Shown: positions 1-12,878 of the stretch, in pieces | Position numbering within the stretch: position 1 is the first letter of the stretch | Layout: the number at the start of each line of letters is the position of its first letter | Source: Tubiluchus corallicola | Taxonomy: Eukaryota; Priapulida; Priapulimorpha; Priapulimorphida; Tubiluchidae | Assembly: GCA_030141605.1 (NCBI GenBank) | Contig: JAQGDQ010000058.1 | Span: 1 to 30,387, forward strand | Length of the DNA: 30,387 bases | Direction: 5' to 3' | Translations under genes and position numbers: made by a program | Notes under the pieces: model-generated | Told to the model about the DNA's origin: nothing | What the model saw: only the letters and a program-made list of their open reading frames with translations | The model's database searches: none

Positions 1-11
1 AGAGAGAGAGA

Positions 12-52
<41 letters not shown>

Positions 53-106
53 AGGGGGGAGAGAGAGACAGAGAGGAGAGAGAGAGAGGGAGGGCGGGAG
101 AGACAG

Positions 107-148
<42 letters not shown>
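1..148. repeat. GA microsatellite, left outer end of a large palindrome
   Basis: A nearly pure GA/GGGA tract runs from the window edge to about 148, broken by a few GGGAGG and ACAG interruptions. It continues directly into the left arm of an inverted repeat and is mirrored by the CT tract at 1896-2208. It probably extends beyond the left edge. No coding potential is inferred. Confidence 0.95.
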
Positions 149-149
149 T

Positions 150-570
150 AGAAACAGGGGGACTGACTTTTGCGGCCTTTAAGAGTACGATCTCAGGAGT
201 TTAGTATTACTCGATGTAATTTATTGCAAGGAAAAAATACCTCCTGACCTAAATCTATCTACCCAAGTCACCCTCCACCGTCTTCACCAGTAAAACATTT
301 CTTTTTTTAAATTTCGTTACTGACGGTTCGGCTACAGTCAACTTAACTGTGAGTATTGAAAATGTTTTAAAATGATATCGAAAAGGAATAGCTATACCAC
401 CAATATCTGCTGATTTTCCAACAAGAAGCAGAAATTAGCTGTTAAAGGCAAAAACATTACAATCAGTACAGTTTATGAATGGCTATGCTCTAGAACGTAG
501 CCTCAATAAATCACAGTCACTTAAAGGCTGAACAGAGCTAGCTAGTAATTTTTAGAAAGTTCAAACCAGG
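150..570 (+). repeat. Left arm of ~420-bp inverted repeat
   Basis: Read on the + strand, this segment matches the reverse complement of 1474-1895 almost base for base. The match runs from GAAACAGGGGGACTGACTTT at the outer end to AAAGTTCAAACCAGG at the inner end. I see only scattered substitutions and short indels, for example a few extra or missing bases near 175-205 and a changed patch near 337-346. The arm continues outward into GA repeats. High similarity between arms implies a recent inverted duplication, a foldback transposon, or ongoing gene conversion. An assembly artefact cannot be excluded from sequence alone. Confidence 0.9.
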
Positions 571-757
571 CCCCAAGGCCAGTTACATATACGACAAAAT
601 GCCAGACAATAGAAACAGGTGTTCCATTTACAGAAATCAAAACAGCAGTTTAACTAGACCTATATATCTATGGAATGCGTTAACTAGATCAATATCTTTG
701 AATGTTTTAAAAACACACTTAGCTACTCAGCTCTGCGTGGAGAGTTTTAAAATTTAA
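571..757 (+). pseudogene. Probable C-terminal remnant of a LINE-type ORF2
   Basis: One + frame, entering from the left arm, stays open through this segment and ends at a TAA at 755-757. Its last residues include LWNALTRSISLNVLKTHL, shortly before the stop. From general knowledge, many CR1/Jockey/L2-like LINE ORF2 proteins end with a motif of the form LWN.LP..I....S...FK..LK.HL. The resemblance is therefore to the extreme C-terminus of such a protein. No reverse-transcriptase catalytic motif is present here, and the start lies within or beyond the left arm. The call rests on motif memory, so a chance match is possible. Confidence 0.4.
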
Positions 758-1473
758 CCTTATTTGTTAAAGCTTGTAAAACGATAATTTACCTTACAGC
801 AAGTAAAAGAATTTTTATGTAGCTGTCTCTACATTCTACAGGACAATTATGGTTTAAGGAATAGGTGCGTCTAGCGCGGTTTTGCACTGTCCAGCAGCAA
901 TAATGATGATTAAATAGAAAATTTGACTGAAACCTCTTTGAAGGTTGTCGAGTAAAAATCGATAAACGGTCAACAAAGTTGATTAACCACATGCACAATT
1001 ATTGGGGAAGCAGCATACAACATTACAAATGAGATCAATGCGTCACGCACTTATTAAGCACTGTCTGCATTTAATAATTAATACAGTACCTTAACTTGGA
1101 GCACTACAACTTTGTACTGGATCACAACGCATGCAAAAAACTGCTTGCATTAACAAACAATTGCGATATTAAACACTAACAAAATTAAGTGACGAATCTT
1201 ATGTTTTCGTTATTGGCTGAACAAACTATAGCGATGAACGGGTTACTACAGTTTATTCTCTAATTAGCTGAAGTGTAATTCTTTTTGTGACAGTTCACAA
1301 GACAACAGATTTGAGATTTGCATTGTGCACAGATGTATACTTTTTCGTATACCAAACTTACGTGTAATACTTTTGACACGTAATTTCGCCAGCAATTTCT
1401 TCTAAAATAAGCATCAGTTTTTTTTTAAATTGTGTAACAAATTTTAATAAAAACTGACAGGAGAATGGTGTGT
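571..1473. other. Loop of the palindrome, ~900 bp, including a probable LINE tail
   Basis: This unique, AT-rich segment separates the two arms. Its first 190 bases read in one + frame as a possible reverse-transcriptase tail, annotated separately. The remainder, about 760-1473, shows no convincing exon, RNA gene or repeat. Confidence 0.6.
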
Positions 1474-1889
1474 CCTGGTTTGAACTTTCTAAAATTACTA
1501 GCTAGCTTCTGTTCAGCCTTTAAGTGACTGTGATTTATTGAGGCTACGTTCTAGAGCATAGCCATTCATAAACTGTACTGATTGTAATGTTTTTGCCTTT
1601 AATAGCCAATTTCTGCTTCTTGTTGGAAAAATCAGCAGATATTGGTGGTATAGCTATTCCTTTTCGATATCATTTTAAAACATTTTCAATACTCACAGTT
1701 GCTTTTGGATTCGTAGCCGAACCGTCAGTAACGAAATTTAAAAAAAGAAATGTTTTACTGGTGAAGACGGTGGAGGGTGACTTGCAGATAGATTTAGGTC
1801 AGGAGGTATTTTTTCCTTGCAATAAATTTACATCGAGTAATACTTCAAACTCCTGAGATCACTCTTAAAGGCCGCAAAGTCAGTCCCCC

Positions 1890-1895
<6 letters not shown>
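1474..1895 (-). repeat. Right arm of ~420-bp inverted repeat
   Basis: This is the reverse-complement partner of 150-570. A frame at 1587-1856 (89 codons, ATG start) is open across most of the arm. The encoded peptide resembles nothing I recognise, and its stop lies at the outer part of the arm. The open frame could be a fragment of a transposon protein or simply chance. The outer end leads directly into the CT microsatellite. Confidence 0.9.
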
Positions 1896-2211
<316 letters not shown>

Positions 2212-3943
2212 AATGATTCCTATACAAAATCTGTTTGTTTGATTTTTCTTTGTAGACTTTGTTTTATCTTTTTAATTACTAAAAGCTACAAATGCGTTTT
2301 CTGTGGTTGTTTTTTCTTGGCGTACTTGTAATTTGCAAAATTAGATGAATAGTTTACGAATAAGAATATTACTGTACTAATCTTTAAAATTATTCGTACT
2401 TGTAAACTATTTGGCCGATTTTGCAACTTTCTGCAAAAATAATGACTATGAAATACAAATAAATTTGAAAATTTTAGCTATAATAGTGCTAAAAACTGTA
2501 AACGCACATTTAAATACTTCGTTTGTGTGCTTGCTGCTTTCATTGTAATCCTAAAGTTAAGTTGCCAGTCTTACAAATCCTCTTTCACAGTACGCAAAGA
2601 CCTGCTCCCTATCAACTCATCTACAGGTAGAAAGTTGTTATCTGTGTTATCACAGTATCACTACCTATCGATGCTGTAAGTTTGTCTGTATTTGCTGGGC
2701 TTATACATTATGAAACACATTCGTTATACAGAAGCGCATTCATTCTGTACCTACACCTTTAGGGAATTACACAATTTGAAACAAAGGCTAGGGCTAGAGA
2801 TTTCGACTGACAAGTTGTCTATTAATCTTTCTACGTAAGTGAAATCTATTGACGTATTGTATACCAAAATTCACCCGTATATAATACATATTAGGCCAGT
2901 ACTAACCCAGTGGCCTACTCATCTTGTCACTGTCACACATATACATGCGTTAACCACAAAGGTGGGTATTAATGCATTATTATAATTGCATACTCTGACC
3001 GATCCATTTAAGAATTACTCGGCTGTAAAAGAGAGTAGAGAGAAAGAAGGTGAAAAACCATCAGTTACTGTTGTGTGAAGTTCGCTGAGTTGTGAATACA
3101 AGTCTTGCATTGTGGTAATTTTAGGAGAGTTACTTTCGTCTGTTGTTAGTAGCTGCTGCTGTGTAAACTTCGTAGGCGTATTAAATCATTGCTTGAAATT
3201 TCGATCAAGTCTCTGTGATGCGTTTCCAAGATTTGGATAATAAGCTGGGTATGTCGTCAAGCCTTTTGGTAGTTTTATATGTTATTCGTAACCTTGCACT
3301 GTGATAATCACTATTACAGAAATTTAATTAATTATTTAATTTAATCGTCAGAGCGATTTTATCGACAACTATAGATGTTTTTTAATCTTTAGCTGCATTT
3401 GGTCTCAGTTTGCTGATATCTTCCTGTTTCCAAATGCAGACGCTAAAATGAAAGTCTAAGACTGCTAAGGTTAAAACTAATTGTGCAAATTTAGAACCAG
3501 AATGATGAACAGTAGTTCTCGTGAAGTTTTTGAGCTATGTGATACTCTCTGGTAACGTGAATTGTGTTGTAATTTTATACCTGACAAAGACTAGATATTA
3601 GAATTTTTCTTTAATACATAGTTCACTTCCTTTGAAACTATTCGACTATAGTAATTCATGTACGTACTGCTAATATGTTGTTTACGTGTTCGAGAATGAC
3701 TGCTAACCCATAACATTTTGTTTGTGCTTTAATTAAGTAATAAATTTAAATTTTGTTGACTCCCTAGAATGAAGTCTCTCTAGTACTTGCTGTCATGCAA
3801 GCAGGATTATATTATGTATAGAATGGTTGTATTGTTAATTGCTAAGTTTATTTTTTATTTTTCTACAGATATGGACAACTTAAAATAATTTTACGCATAC
3901 GAGTTCTCCTTGCATAAGTCACTTGTATTAAAAAATTTAATCA

Positions 3944-4023
3944 ATGTGTACAAGTGTTTATTGTTACAGCTATCATATAATTCATGTGTAAAAGTGTTTA
4001 TTGTTACAACTATCATGTAATTC
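3944..4023. repeat. Two-copy 40-bp tandem repeat
   Basis: Units 3944-3983 and 3984-4023 share ATGTGTA(C/A)AAGTG and the following TTTATTGTTACA(G/A)CTATCAT with three or so substitutions. This is a simple local duplication with no coding sense. Confidence 0.85.
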
Positions 4024-7000
4024 AAGAACTTCTAACTTACATATTGCAAATTGTCTTATCCATCAAACCTGTTAAAAATATTTTTTATGTAAAAGCAACT
4101 TTTATAGAAATTATATAGCATTACTTAGGAAAGGGTTAAGTAAATCTAACTTGAGACTAAAACTCAGCAGTAATTAATTTTTACCAAAATTTTGCAACCT
4201 ATTTTGTGATGAGTTTGAAACTAGTAACTGTCTAACTGCTGTCATTTTCAAATTAATTTATTAATTGCCGTGGCAGACGTGCGAAATTCATTTGTTACAA
4301 CATTAAACCGTACTAGTACTTTGTTTAATATTTTAATAAAAGTTATCTAAACTATTTATGAAGGCGATTAATTTTAGACTATTTCATTAAAAAACAAAAT
4401 GAAAACTGCGACTTTGATTTTTCAAAATCTCGGCATAATATTTGCCTTACTTCTTAGCCAGTTAAAATGAAAGTTTTGTATGCAGATGAGTTTAGAAAGA
4501 AAGCTATTCCTAATCAGATGATCATTTCTCTGTTCTGGAATTCAACCTGCTACTAATCTTAAGTAGTGTTTAGCACATAGGCTGATAGGTAAACTAAATG
4601 CTTATTCTGTGGTATTCTATTCTAAATGTGCCAGCACTTCTAAGTAGGCAAACTTCTAAAAAGCCTGCACTAGTGGCACAGTTTTTCAACGCTAATTTTT
4701 CGCAAAGGAATTCCTTCAATGCTTTTCTGTTTTGACAAACAGCTTTTCCATTGAAAAGCCCGTATTTGAAGATTTATACGTGGCTAGTTACCCAAATTAA
4801 TGGTATTGTTTAGTTTTAGAATTTAACTAAGTATAAATTAGTTGCTTATACAGTATGTTGTTTGACAAATTCACTTCATTTTGACATTAGCAATAATGAA
4901 CAGTCGCTTCTCGAAATTAAGTGTACAGTGTATACTTAAGTCTTAATTAAGTGAACATATAGAATGTCTAAAGTAACTGTCTGTCTTTCTCTGCAAAGTG
5001 TAAAGATGTGGAATAGCGTTCTATGAAACTGCTCAATTTTTTTTAAAAATCATGTCATGTTTCTGTATTGTTGATCAGTCTGAAGCTTTTGAGTTTACTC
5101 GTAATTTACTCTATATATATTGTGGTTACTTGTCATTCGGTCAGATCAGATCCGCCCCCTGGTTATGAAGTTTGCCAAGCTGAACCTCCATTATTTAATA
5201 TGCTAACCAGCTAAGCAATCCATAGCCTTTCATTTAGACCGCTTAGTCCTTCTTGTGGAAATGATCTTCAACGTATTTTTATTAACGTTGCAGTTAAGGT
5301 GTACACCTTCCAATAATACTTTGAACATAAAGTAAATTTTGGTCTTACTAGTTTGTCCTAACCCACACTCGCACTGTGCTTGTTATCTAAAACTATTTGT
5401 AATCGTTAATATGTAGGGTCATGATAAGCTTGTGAAGCATCACGTTCAGTCATGTATTCAAAACTACATAAATAATTGGTTGAAATAGCCGAAATTTCTG
5501 TAGCGATAAATTATTGCTTAATCTGTTTTGCTGTGTTCAACCATTTTATGGTGTTAACTGGTTAAACACTACAGCTGAGTGATTTGGGAAATAATATAGA
5601 ACCGGGTTATTGACATTGCGTAATTTGCATACATTGTTCATCTTATCACATCAAATCTCCTTGCTTTTGGTTTAAAAAATTGTAATTTTCTCTATTATAT
5701 GCTGTATGTAAACGAGCTGACAATATAAGTAAGAAATTTTTTGGAGGGAGGATTAGCTCCAAACCATGGTAGTAATGCTTGTGGAAGAGTTCCTGTGTGG
5801 CTCAACATGTCCTATGGGCCTCGTGTTTCAAAACTTGGACTTTCCTCCTAGGCTTATCGTTTGCAGTTTGAAATCAAATTTGGTCCAGTAATCTCAAAAA
5901 TTCCGAGTTATATTCTGCAATTTTTGCCTGACATCAGACAACATCTTGTTTTATGTTTTCTACAAGTCGATGGTACATATTCTCACTCACGCCTGTCCTT
6001 TGGGTCGTAAATTCACTCTTCCTGAATTCCATCCAGGTCGTTGTCAGATGCTAATAAGTGGGCTACAGGTGTCTGTGCCATCACTGATATTCATAGTGCG
6101 ATAGTGAGATTGGTGCTGACTTAGGACTTCCAACAGTTATAGTACTGTTTTTTCTTAATTCAGAAAATCTGTTAAGCGATAAAAAAATTCATCTTTTTAT
6201 GAGATATTACTGTTACTCTAGGTATGAAAAAATACAAACAGGAAAACTTGAAGCTGTTTGAAGGCTTTTAAATATGCATTGTTAACAACGGAAGACGTTT
6301 CCACAGTCGTGATGTCATATCGGTACCCATTTGTAATATTTGGGCCAACAAAATATCTTAACAAAGGGGCACGAATACTGTACGATTGTCAATCATCTAC
6401 TTACTTTTTCTTTGCATTTTTTTTAAAATTTGTAATAAAATTGAAAATTACAATGCGTTATGTTGTAACCATTAGTCCTGCTTAGTACAGACATGTCAAA
6501 TTAATGTCATGTTTAATTTGACTGATTCAAGATTTACAAGATTGTTTATCTCACATCAACACAAATACACAATTAATACATTAAAAGAAACAAAAAGTTT
6601 TCAATAATTCAATGAATACCAAACAGTAAGATACATAATAAGAAGCAAATTTTGGAAAAGATGATTTAGACTGTCTTTAGACGTAGGTGAACTTATGGTA
6701 AACAAAAATGGTGATATCGTTACTTCCTTTAATACTCGTGTCTAAACAACGGTATGTACAGCATTATTACAAATATACTAACTTGACTCTCAAAACACTG
6801 TGGGGTTGAAAGATAAACAAGAGAGTTATCGCTGTTGTATGTTACTTAGTAAATTCGTATACAGTTTACTTTGAGCACACAACTAGTTTAGATATATCAT
6901 AGTTTAGGTTTGCTATATCAGGCAGTGACACATTATTGAACGCAGGATATCCACGTATCCTGTATATCTGCGTTAAAAGGCGTTCTCTGGATCCAATGAC

Positions 7001-7238
7001 GAAGTTCATCACAGGATACGTTTGAATTTTCTGTTATTTGCTAAGCTAAGTTCGTGCTGAGTGCATATATTTGGACAATACATCGCGTTATAATATTAGG
7101 TTTTCTCACTGGTAGTGTTTTAATGGAACAAACTGGGCGTAGTTTAGAGGATTTGGCATACTGTAGTAAGTATCATAGCTCAGTGCGTGCATTAATTTGT
7201 GTTCAAGAACCAATACTGAATTTATAAGTTGCTTTTAG

Positions 7239-7320
7239 AAGCTTGGGACCATAATGGTTTTAACAAAGTTCAAAGAAGGAATTCCTATTTCCTACAACAC
7301 AAAAGCAAAACCGAGTTATG
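7239..7320 (+). other. Isolated exon-like segment, 82 bp
   Basis: The segment is preceded by a TTGCTTTTAG acceptor-like sequence and followed immediately by GTATGT, a good donor. Between them one frame is fully open and contains MVLTKFKEGIPISYNTKAKP, starting at the ATG at 7254. If used as a coding exon it would end in phase 1, which does not match the phase-0 acceptor of the septin exon at 24358. It would therefore belong to something else or be spurious. I recognise no family, and short segments with these signals arise by chance in long AT-rich DNA. Confidence 0.2.
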
Positions 7321-9000
7321 GTATGTTTATATGCGGATTTATTTTATTTATTGATCTAATAATTTTCTTGTTTTTTTTTTCATGTCTTTCTCACCTGCCG
7401 TTTTCTTTGCTGCTGCATCTGATATTGATTTTTGGTTGATTTTTGAACATCGATCACTATAGCGGTAAGTGGACTTTGTTTCAATTACATATCATTAACA
7501 TTTAAACAATATTTTTAGACATGTTGGGTTACTTCTTGAATTTTAGTATAAAATTTGTGCGTTAGTGCAATATGTACAGTATGTTAGTAGTTCACTTTTT
7601 GTAGCGTAGTTATTGTGTTTATAATTTTCTTTCAAATCGTGTTTTTAACTAAGTTACCAGGTAGATTAGTTGCTCTATTCTTCCTTTGGTTTTATACTTC
7701 ATGGCAGAGCTTAGAGATTGAATTACTAAGAGAAAGCGACTTTGAGCTATTTTCTAGTCATTTGGCAAAGACATGCTCTTTTGTCAGAAAAAATCAGCTT
7801 ACAAGTTGATCCCTTAGCAAGCGGTTCATCAGAAGGATTGATTTGCCGTGTTAAAAGGTTACTAGGACTGGCAAATTGTAATACTTAGTCTTGTATTAAT
7901 AACAAATAATTGATAGAATCTTACACTTTAATCAGTTTCAAATGCAAGTGTTTGAGGTGAATATGGCAGTTGTTTGGTGCGTGTCGTGTTATATATTCAA
8001 TAGTTGGACAATGGAAATAATTCCTCTTCATGCTGTCTGATATGAGCCTTCAATTGTGGGATTACCCACATTGCTGTATTTCTTTAGAGTACGTGTTTGT
8101 ATCGCTTTTTGCAAAATACTACAGAAATTCATCCATCATTTGCACATGCTCAGTAATTATCCTCAATTTTATTTACTTTGATGTAAACCCATTGCTTGCT
8201 GCTCGCATTGTGTTTCAGTCCCAGTTTCGGTTGTTCATGTTACTCATGTTAGCTTGTTCTACAGACTCTGGGTCATCTGTGGCTTTCGTGAAAAGACGTA
8301 GATCGTCCTGCTGTGTTTACGAAATATTAATTAGCGTCTTAGAGAAAGGTGAACTGTTATTACCTGTTGGTAATGACTTTGCCAATGTTTTGGCGCCTGG
8401 GGCTATAGGTGGCATGTACCCCCTGTGAATGGTGTGTTTGCTTTTGCAGGTTATCCAAAGTAATTGCAGCGATAGGCCAAAGTTTTGTTTGACGTTTTTT
8501 TATTATGTGACAAGATAGATATAAATTTATTTTTAACGTGGAACCATTAAAATTGCATGTGAAAAATGTTTCCATATTGGCCCGTGCAGTTAGTGAAATT
8601 AAAAAGATACAGTTTTTCATAGGCATATTAATCACTTAAATTACACGTTACAATAACATACATTAGAATATTAAGAATAAATTCTGATTAACTTAATAGT
8701 TATGATAATAATGATAACAATTTAGATTGTGTTGTGACATTCCAAGAGATAAAGTTTCTCATTAAAAATTTTAAATGTACTTACATTACACAGGGTAAAC
8801 TGACCGTTAAATAAAATAATTTATACACAAAATTTATAAATCAGACGTTTGTTTTAAAATTCAAATATTAGACCAATATGCAAATTTTTCTGTTACATAA
8901 AGCAGATTAAGCACTAAAGAGTACACATTATTTTACATAGTATAATTACAAAAGTAAGTTATGATTAAAATTGGCTGTTACAGAAAATAATTTGAATTAC

Positions 9001-9186
9001 GACATATTAAAACACGTAGAGGTACTGAAGTAATTTACTATAAAAATCCGGTTTTTACTGAAAATTATTTAAACTATGACATATTAAAACATATAAAGTT
9101 ACACTTTAAAGGGTTTTATATGCAACTACATTTAAACGGATTAAACTGAGTGTATGCAACTACATTTAAACGAATTAAACTGAGTG
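9001..9186. repeat. Small tandem duplications (34-bp and ~77-bp periods)
   Basis: TATGCAACTACATTTAAACG starts at 9119 and again at 9153, giving a 34-bp unit repeated twice with one substitution. Just upstream, GACATATTAAAAC occurs at 9001 and 9078 within a looser 77-bp duplication. Both are AT-rich and non-coding. Confidence 0.8.
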
Positions 9187-10931
9187 TTAAATTAAAATAA
9201 TCTATGTTAATTTCCACTATTGCACTAATTTAGGAAACTGTAAAATCACTTGAACCTGTACTCTTTCCATAAAAGCATTTGTGAGTTGACATATTTGCAA
9301 AAAGTGTGGCAGAAAAAAAATGGAGAAAAATTTTTGTTCCAGTAGGGATTCGAACCATGGAATCTAATATACTAGGCATATGCTGTAAATACTGTAAGTT
9401 TCAAGCTCAGTGGAAGGCAGTCTTCTCGTATAAACCTCTCCTTAACTTCTAAGCATGCTCCCATACCAAAGTTGGGTAACTGCTATTAGTCAATTGTTCA
9501 CCAAATGCTCAGACGTTAAATATTAATAATATTTAATTTTTTATTGAAGCGAATCCTTGGAAAACTGAAAAAGTCAAGTCTACGTGGTGTTAATTTAATT
9601 AAATTTTGTTGCTAAATTTTTCTTTTCTAAACTTCAAAAAAAAGTTTCTATAAACTAAAACAAAAATTAACAACTTTGAATTTTGACAATGTGCCCTTTA
9701 TATGTTGTTCGACATGCATACAAATAAATTGATCTAATTCACCAAATTCAATCTCCAATGGTTAAAATTTGATTCCTTGTGTAAATATTCACTTTGATCG
9801 GCCACATGTTTGTAATTATGTTGTCAGTTGATTCATCAAATAATTTATAGCTTCAAAATTTTATTTCATACAATTTTGCTAACTCTTTGTCTGTAATTTA
9901 ATTATTGACTAACGTAGGTATGGTATGATAGGTGTGACTATTTGACTGAGTGATTTCGTCTTGGGTTCAAGGTGGTAGTTTTGATTTTAATCAACAGGTA
10001 GCTCACAGGTATTTGCTAGCTTCTTTCTGCGTGTTCGGTTTGTTGTAAACTTGTCATTAAAACAAACTTAATGAAGTAGCCACGGATGTTCTCTACGTTT
10101 GTTATTTTTGCTTGACCTGTGAACATTAGGCTAGTAGTCATTTCAAAATGTGACTTGCTTTCTCTTGAACAGGGATAATCAAGTTCTTTACTAAAAAAAC
10201 TTTCAGTGCCAGTTGCTTTGGACAGTAGCCTTAGTGCCTTTTGAATATTTATTATTTTCGTTTTACTTTTTTATTACCTATTCAGTGTAGGTAAGGATTT
10301 GAAACATTTATCCCACCACATAATCAGATCGCGACTTTCACGATTGTTTTTGAAAAAACATCTCTTCGGGTTACAAGTATAAACTAGAAGTGCTTTAAAT
10401 ACAATAATTTATTTGTTAAATTCTCCAAAACTTTTCACAGCTTAAATCTGTAAATCTAGAAGTGTTGCAATGCAGTAATAAGTGTAAGGTAAAAGTGCTT
10501 CAAATTCACAAAATTTAAGTATGTGTACTTGAAAGTAACTGTATAAACAATAACAAAAGAGGTGTTAGATTTTTGTCTAAATATTTTTTCTTCATACATT
10601 TGTTTTTTTTATATTTAACTGCCTGTGGTTTCTTACAGTCACAGAGTGCAGGCACCCATGTAGCGAAATCTAAATAATATGCTTTTTTGAGTTCTTAAAG
10701 TAAGTGTGATTGTAAGTTGAGTGTTTATTGTTGAAGGTGAAACCCTGACAGCTGTACCTAAAACTTAGTTTATTTCCCAGTTTTACTATTTGTCTATATC
10801 TATTTTCTAATCTGGATTAATAATATTTAGTTTTTACTTTACAGACACCAGCCTAGGCAAACATTTAATCAATTCAATAAATGGAAATTTTTTGTCATAA
10901 GCCTACAGTGTGTGCTATACCGTAGCTTCAC

Positions 10932-11129
10932 GTAGAGAATGCTTCTGAAACATTTGGCACAAGTCGTTGATTTGTTGCTTGTTTGAATTAATTTTAAAAC
11001 AACACGTTGAGATATAAATCATATCAGACCTGTCAGACCTGATAATCGCAATTAAACCTGTTACATATGTGCTGTTTCAAAAAGCTACAGCGTGACTCCA
11101 TCTAGAGAATGCTTTTGAAACATTTAGCA
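10932..11129. repeat. Dispersed direct repeat, copies 170 bp apart
   Basis: GAGAATGCTTCTGAAACATT in the copy at 10932-10959 recurs, with a C-to-T change, in the copy at 11102-11129. Weaker similarity continues into the upstream flank. This may be a pair of degraded short interspersed elements or a local duplication. Confidence 0.65.
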
Positions 11130-11649
11130 GGCTGTAGTTCAACTGTTAATTCGGAAGCAAAAAAATGTAAGGAATGGAAAATTTTTAAAAAGTGAATAAA
11201 AAATATATGAAGTGCATGATTAAATTAAGCTTTCGCGCTTTACCGTTGAAGGCAGTGTGTAATTATTACTTTGAAAACATTATTCTATGGGTGCATTTAC
11301 AGACCAAAAATAATAATTACGTTGTCGGTTTTATTACTAATTTTTCAACACAGTCATGCTGCTTTTTACGAATGAGCCGTTAGCTCATAAGTTAGTGTGC
11401 AGTGTGCACTCCTGTGACTCATCAGCTTTATTTACTACGTGATTTGTTTTGAGCAAGCCTTAACGTTTGGCAGAAACCAGACGTGTTGACAGCGTTGTTT
11501 AGACTCGTGTTCCTTTCGCAGAAATGCTTTAGGTGCACAGCTGCTCACAGTAGTAAGGACTGCAGTACTTCAACAAAGTACCAATAGTAGATCATGTGTT
11601 ATTAATATCGCAAATGATTCTCCAGTGCGGTTTTCTGGTTTAATTTTGC

Positions 11650-12080
11650 GAATAGCAGAAAAGTTTTGCGCTGCCATTCAGTTTTGGCAGTTTATTAATT
11701 TTTTTGTGTGTAAAAACTACAAATGTAGTATTAAGTTTTAGTCGTATTTAGCTCCTTTGTCGTAGCATAGGTTTAATAATAATTTGCGTCTTTCTCGATT
11801 GATGGCGCCACATGACGGCACGCCGCTGTCATCTGCTGAACAAGCAAAGCAACTGCGCTCCTGTCACAGAGAAGTCTGCATGACTCGTGGCTGTTTGTCT
11901 GCGCGTGAGAGGAAGCTTGGAAGAGTGAATCATCCCAACCTTTCTTGTTCGCACACGGTGTTGCTGCAGCTGCAGCTGCTGTCTAGTAACGTTTGTATGC
12001 ATGAGTAATTGTTTTACTGCATGACCATATCGTAGTATCGCTCTGCTTTAGCGTTTTGAAATTTTGGGATTTTAAACAAA
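11650..12080 (+). promoter_or_regulatory. Probable promoter and 5' leader of septin exon 1a
   Basis: GC and CpG content rise visibly here compared with the flanking AT-rich DNA, for example around 11801-11910, as expected at an invertebrate first exon. No TATA box is obvious. An in-frame TGA at 12057-12059 precedes the ATG at 12081, so that ATG is the first in its frame. A short upstream reading frame of seven codons plus stop occupies 12001-12024 and might dampen translation if it is in the transcript. The transcription start cannot be fixed by eye. Confidence 0.45.
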
Positions 12081-12443
12081 ATGTCGCGACCGACAGCTAC
12101 CACATCTTCTTTGTTGGCCGAAGCAAGAGAGAGAAGATTTCGAAGACAGGCCGAAGCTAACGGCCTGAAAGCCGTAGACCAAGATTCGACCAAGGTTGAT
12201 CAGAACAAAATCGCAACCTCTAACTATACCAGCAGCGTAACCAGCAAACCTCCTTTAGGCGCGGGGACAGATTATAAAGATTACAAATCAGCGTATTCTA
12301 AGTATCTCAGTGATCGTGAAAAATTAGCAGGATATTCAGCGACAAAATCAAAGACGGACGTGAGTAGTATGGATACGAATAGATCCGAGTCTCCACGTTC
12401 CGAACCGTCTACCAACCTCTCGTCAAGTGCCTCCACCGAGTCT
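12081..12443 (+). CDS. Septin (SEPT7/peanut type), alternative first coding exon 1a
   Basis: The ATG sits in a strong invertebrate start context (AAACAAAATG) with an in-frame stop 8 codons upstream. The 121 codons end precisely at a GTAAGT donor in phase 0, matching the phase-0 acceptor at 24358. The peptide is hydrophilic and probably disordered. It has an Arg-rich helical stretch at about residues 10-27 (LLAEARERRFRRQAEANG), a Tyr/Lys-rich patch at about 64-85 (DYKDYKSAYSKYLSDREKL) and a Ser/Thr-rich tail to residue 121. Septin N-termini ahead of the GTPase domain are variable, and Drosophila Peanut has a long one, so this would be an isoform-specific tail. The link to the septin rests on order, strand and phase, not on recognised homology. 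The frame continues 37 codons past the donor to a stop, which would be intron read-through. Confidence 0.65.
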
Positions 12444-12878
12444 GTAAGTTATCTTTGCTTTTTAGAGCAACATTTCATGCTCGGATTCACGTGTATTATT
12501 AAACTGTTGTGCTTTTTCTTCTCTTTTGTTCATTTTTGTAGCTGCACCAAATGAGTGAAATAAAATGTGTTTGGCAGTTACCTTATTACTTGTTATTATA
12601 ATATTAAAATATTATTACGATACATGTAATATTATTAGTTATTTTAGTTAGCTAACTGTAATAAGTTGAAAGTTAAAACAAAAGTAAAACTTCTAAGGCT
12701 GGCAAGACTGAAATTCAGTTTAGTTGTTCAAAATTTTACGTTGTTGCCAGTGCGTTAATATGGCGTGCTAGTGTCAAAACTAATTAAATTCAAATTTGGC
12801 TCTAGAGTACTAATCGTATTGTGTCACTTTTTGCTCAACTTTAATGGATTTTTGTTGCATTGTGCTGGAGAGCCACTC

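Larger units (their letters stand above)
2209..11650. other. AT-rich upstream DNA without a recognised gene
   Basis: I find no conserved coding exon, rRNA or convincing tRNA in this 9.4 kb. Open frames are short and AT-driven; the longest, 8030-8428 (132 codons), matches no family I know and has the look of a chance frame. Small duplications at 3944-4023, 9001-9186 and 10932-11129, and an isolated exon-like segment at 7239-7320, are listed separately. The stretch lies upstream of the first septin exon. It could hold non-coding exons or enhancers, but nothing in the sequence marks them. Confidence 0.6.

Noticed and set aside
8030-8428. 132-codon + strand open frame
   Set aside because: It is the longest frame outside exon 1a, but no motif, no splice support and an overlapping minus-strand frame make chance the best explanation.
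9340-9420. AGGGATTCGAACC resembling the T-arm of a tRNA on the minus strand
   Set aside because: The flanking bases do not form a paired T-stem and no acceptor or anticodon arm could be built. At most it is a decayed tRNA-derived SINE.
11784-12008. 74-codon frame upstream of exon 1a
   Set aside because: It starts at TTG, has no recognisable domain and lies in the presumed 5' leader; its openness reflects the higher GC content there.
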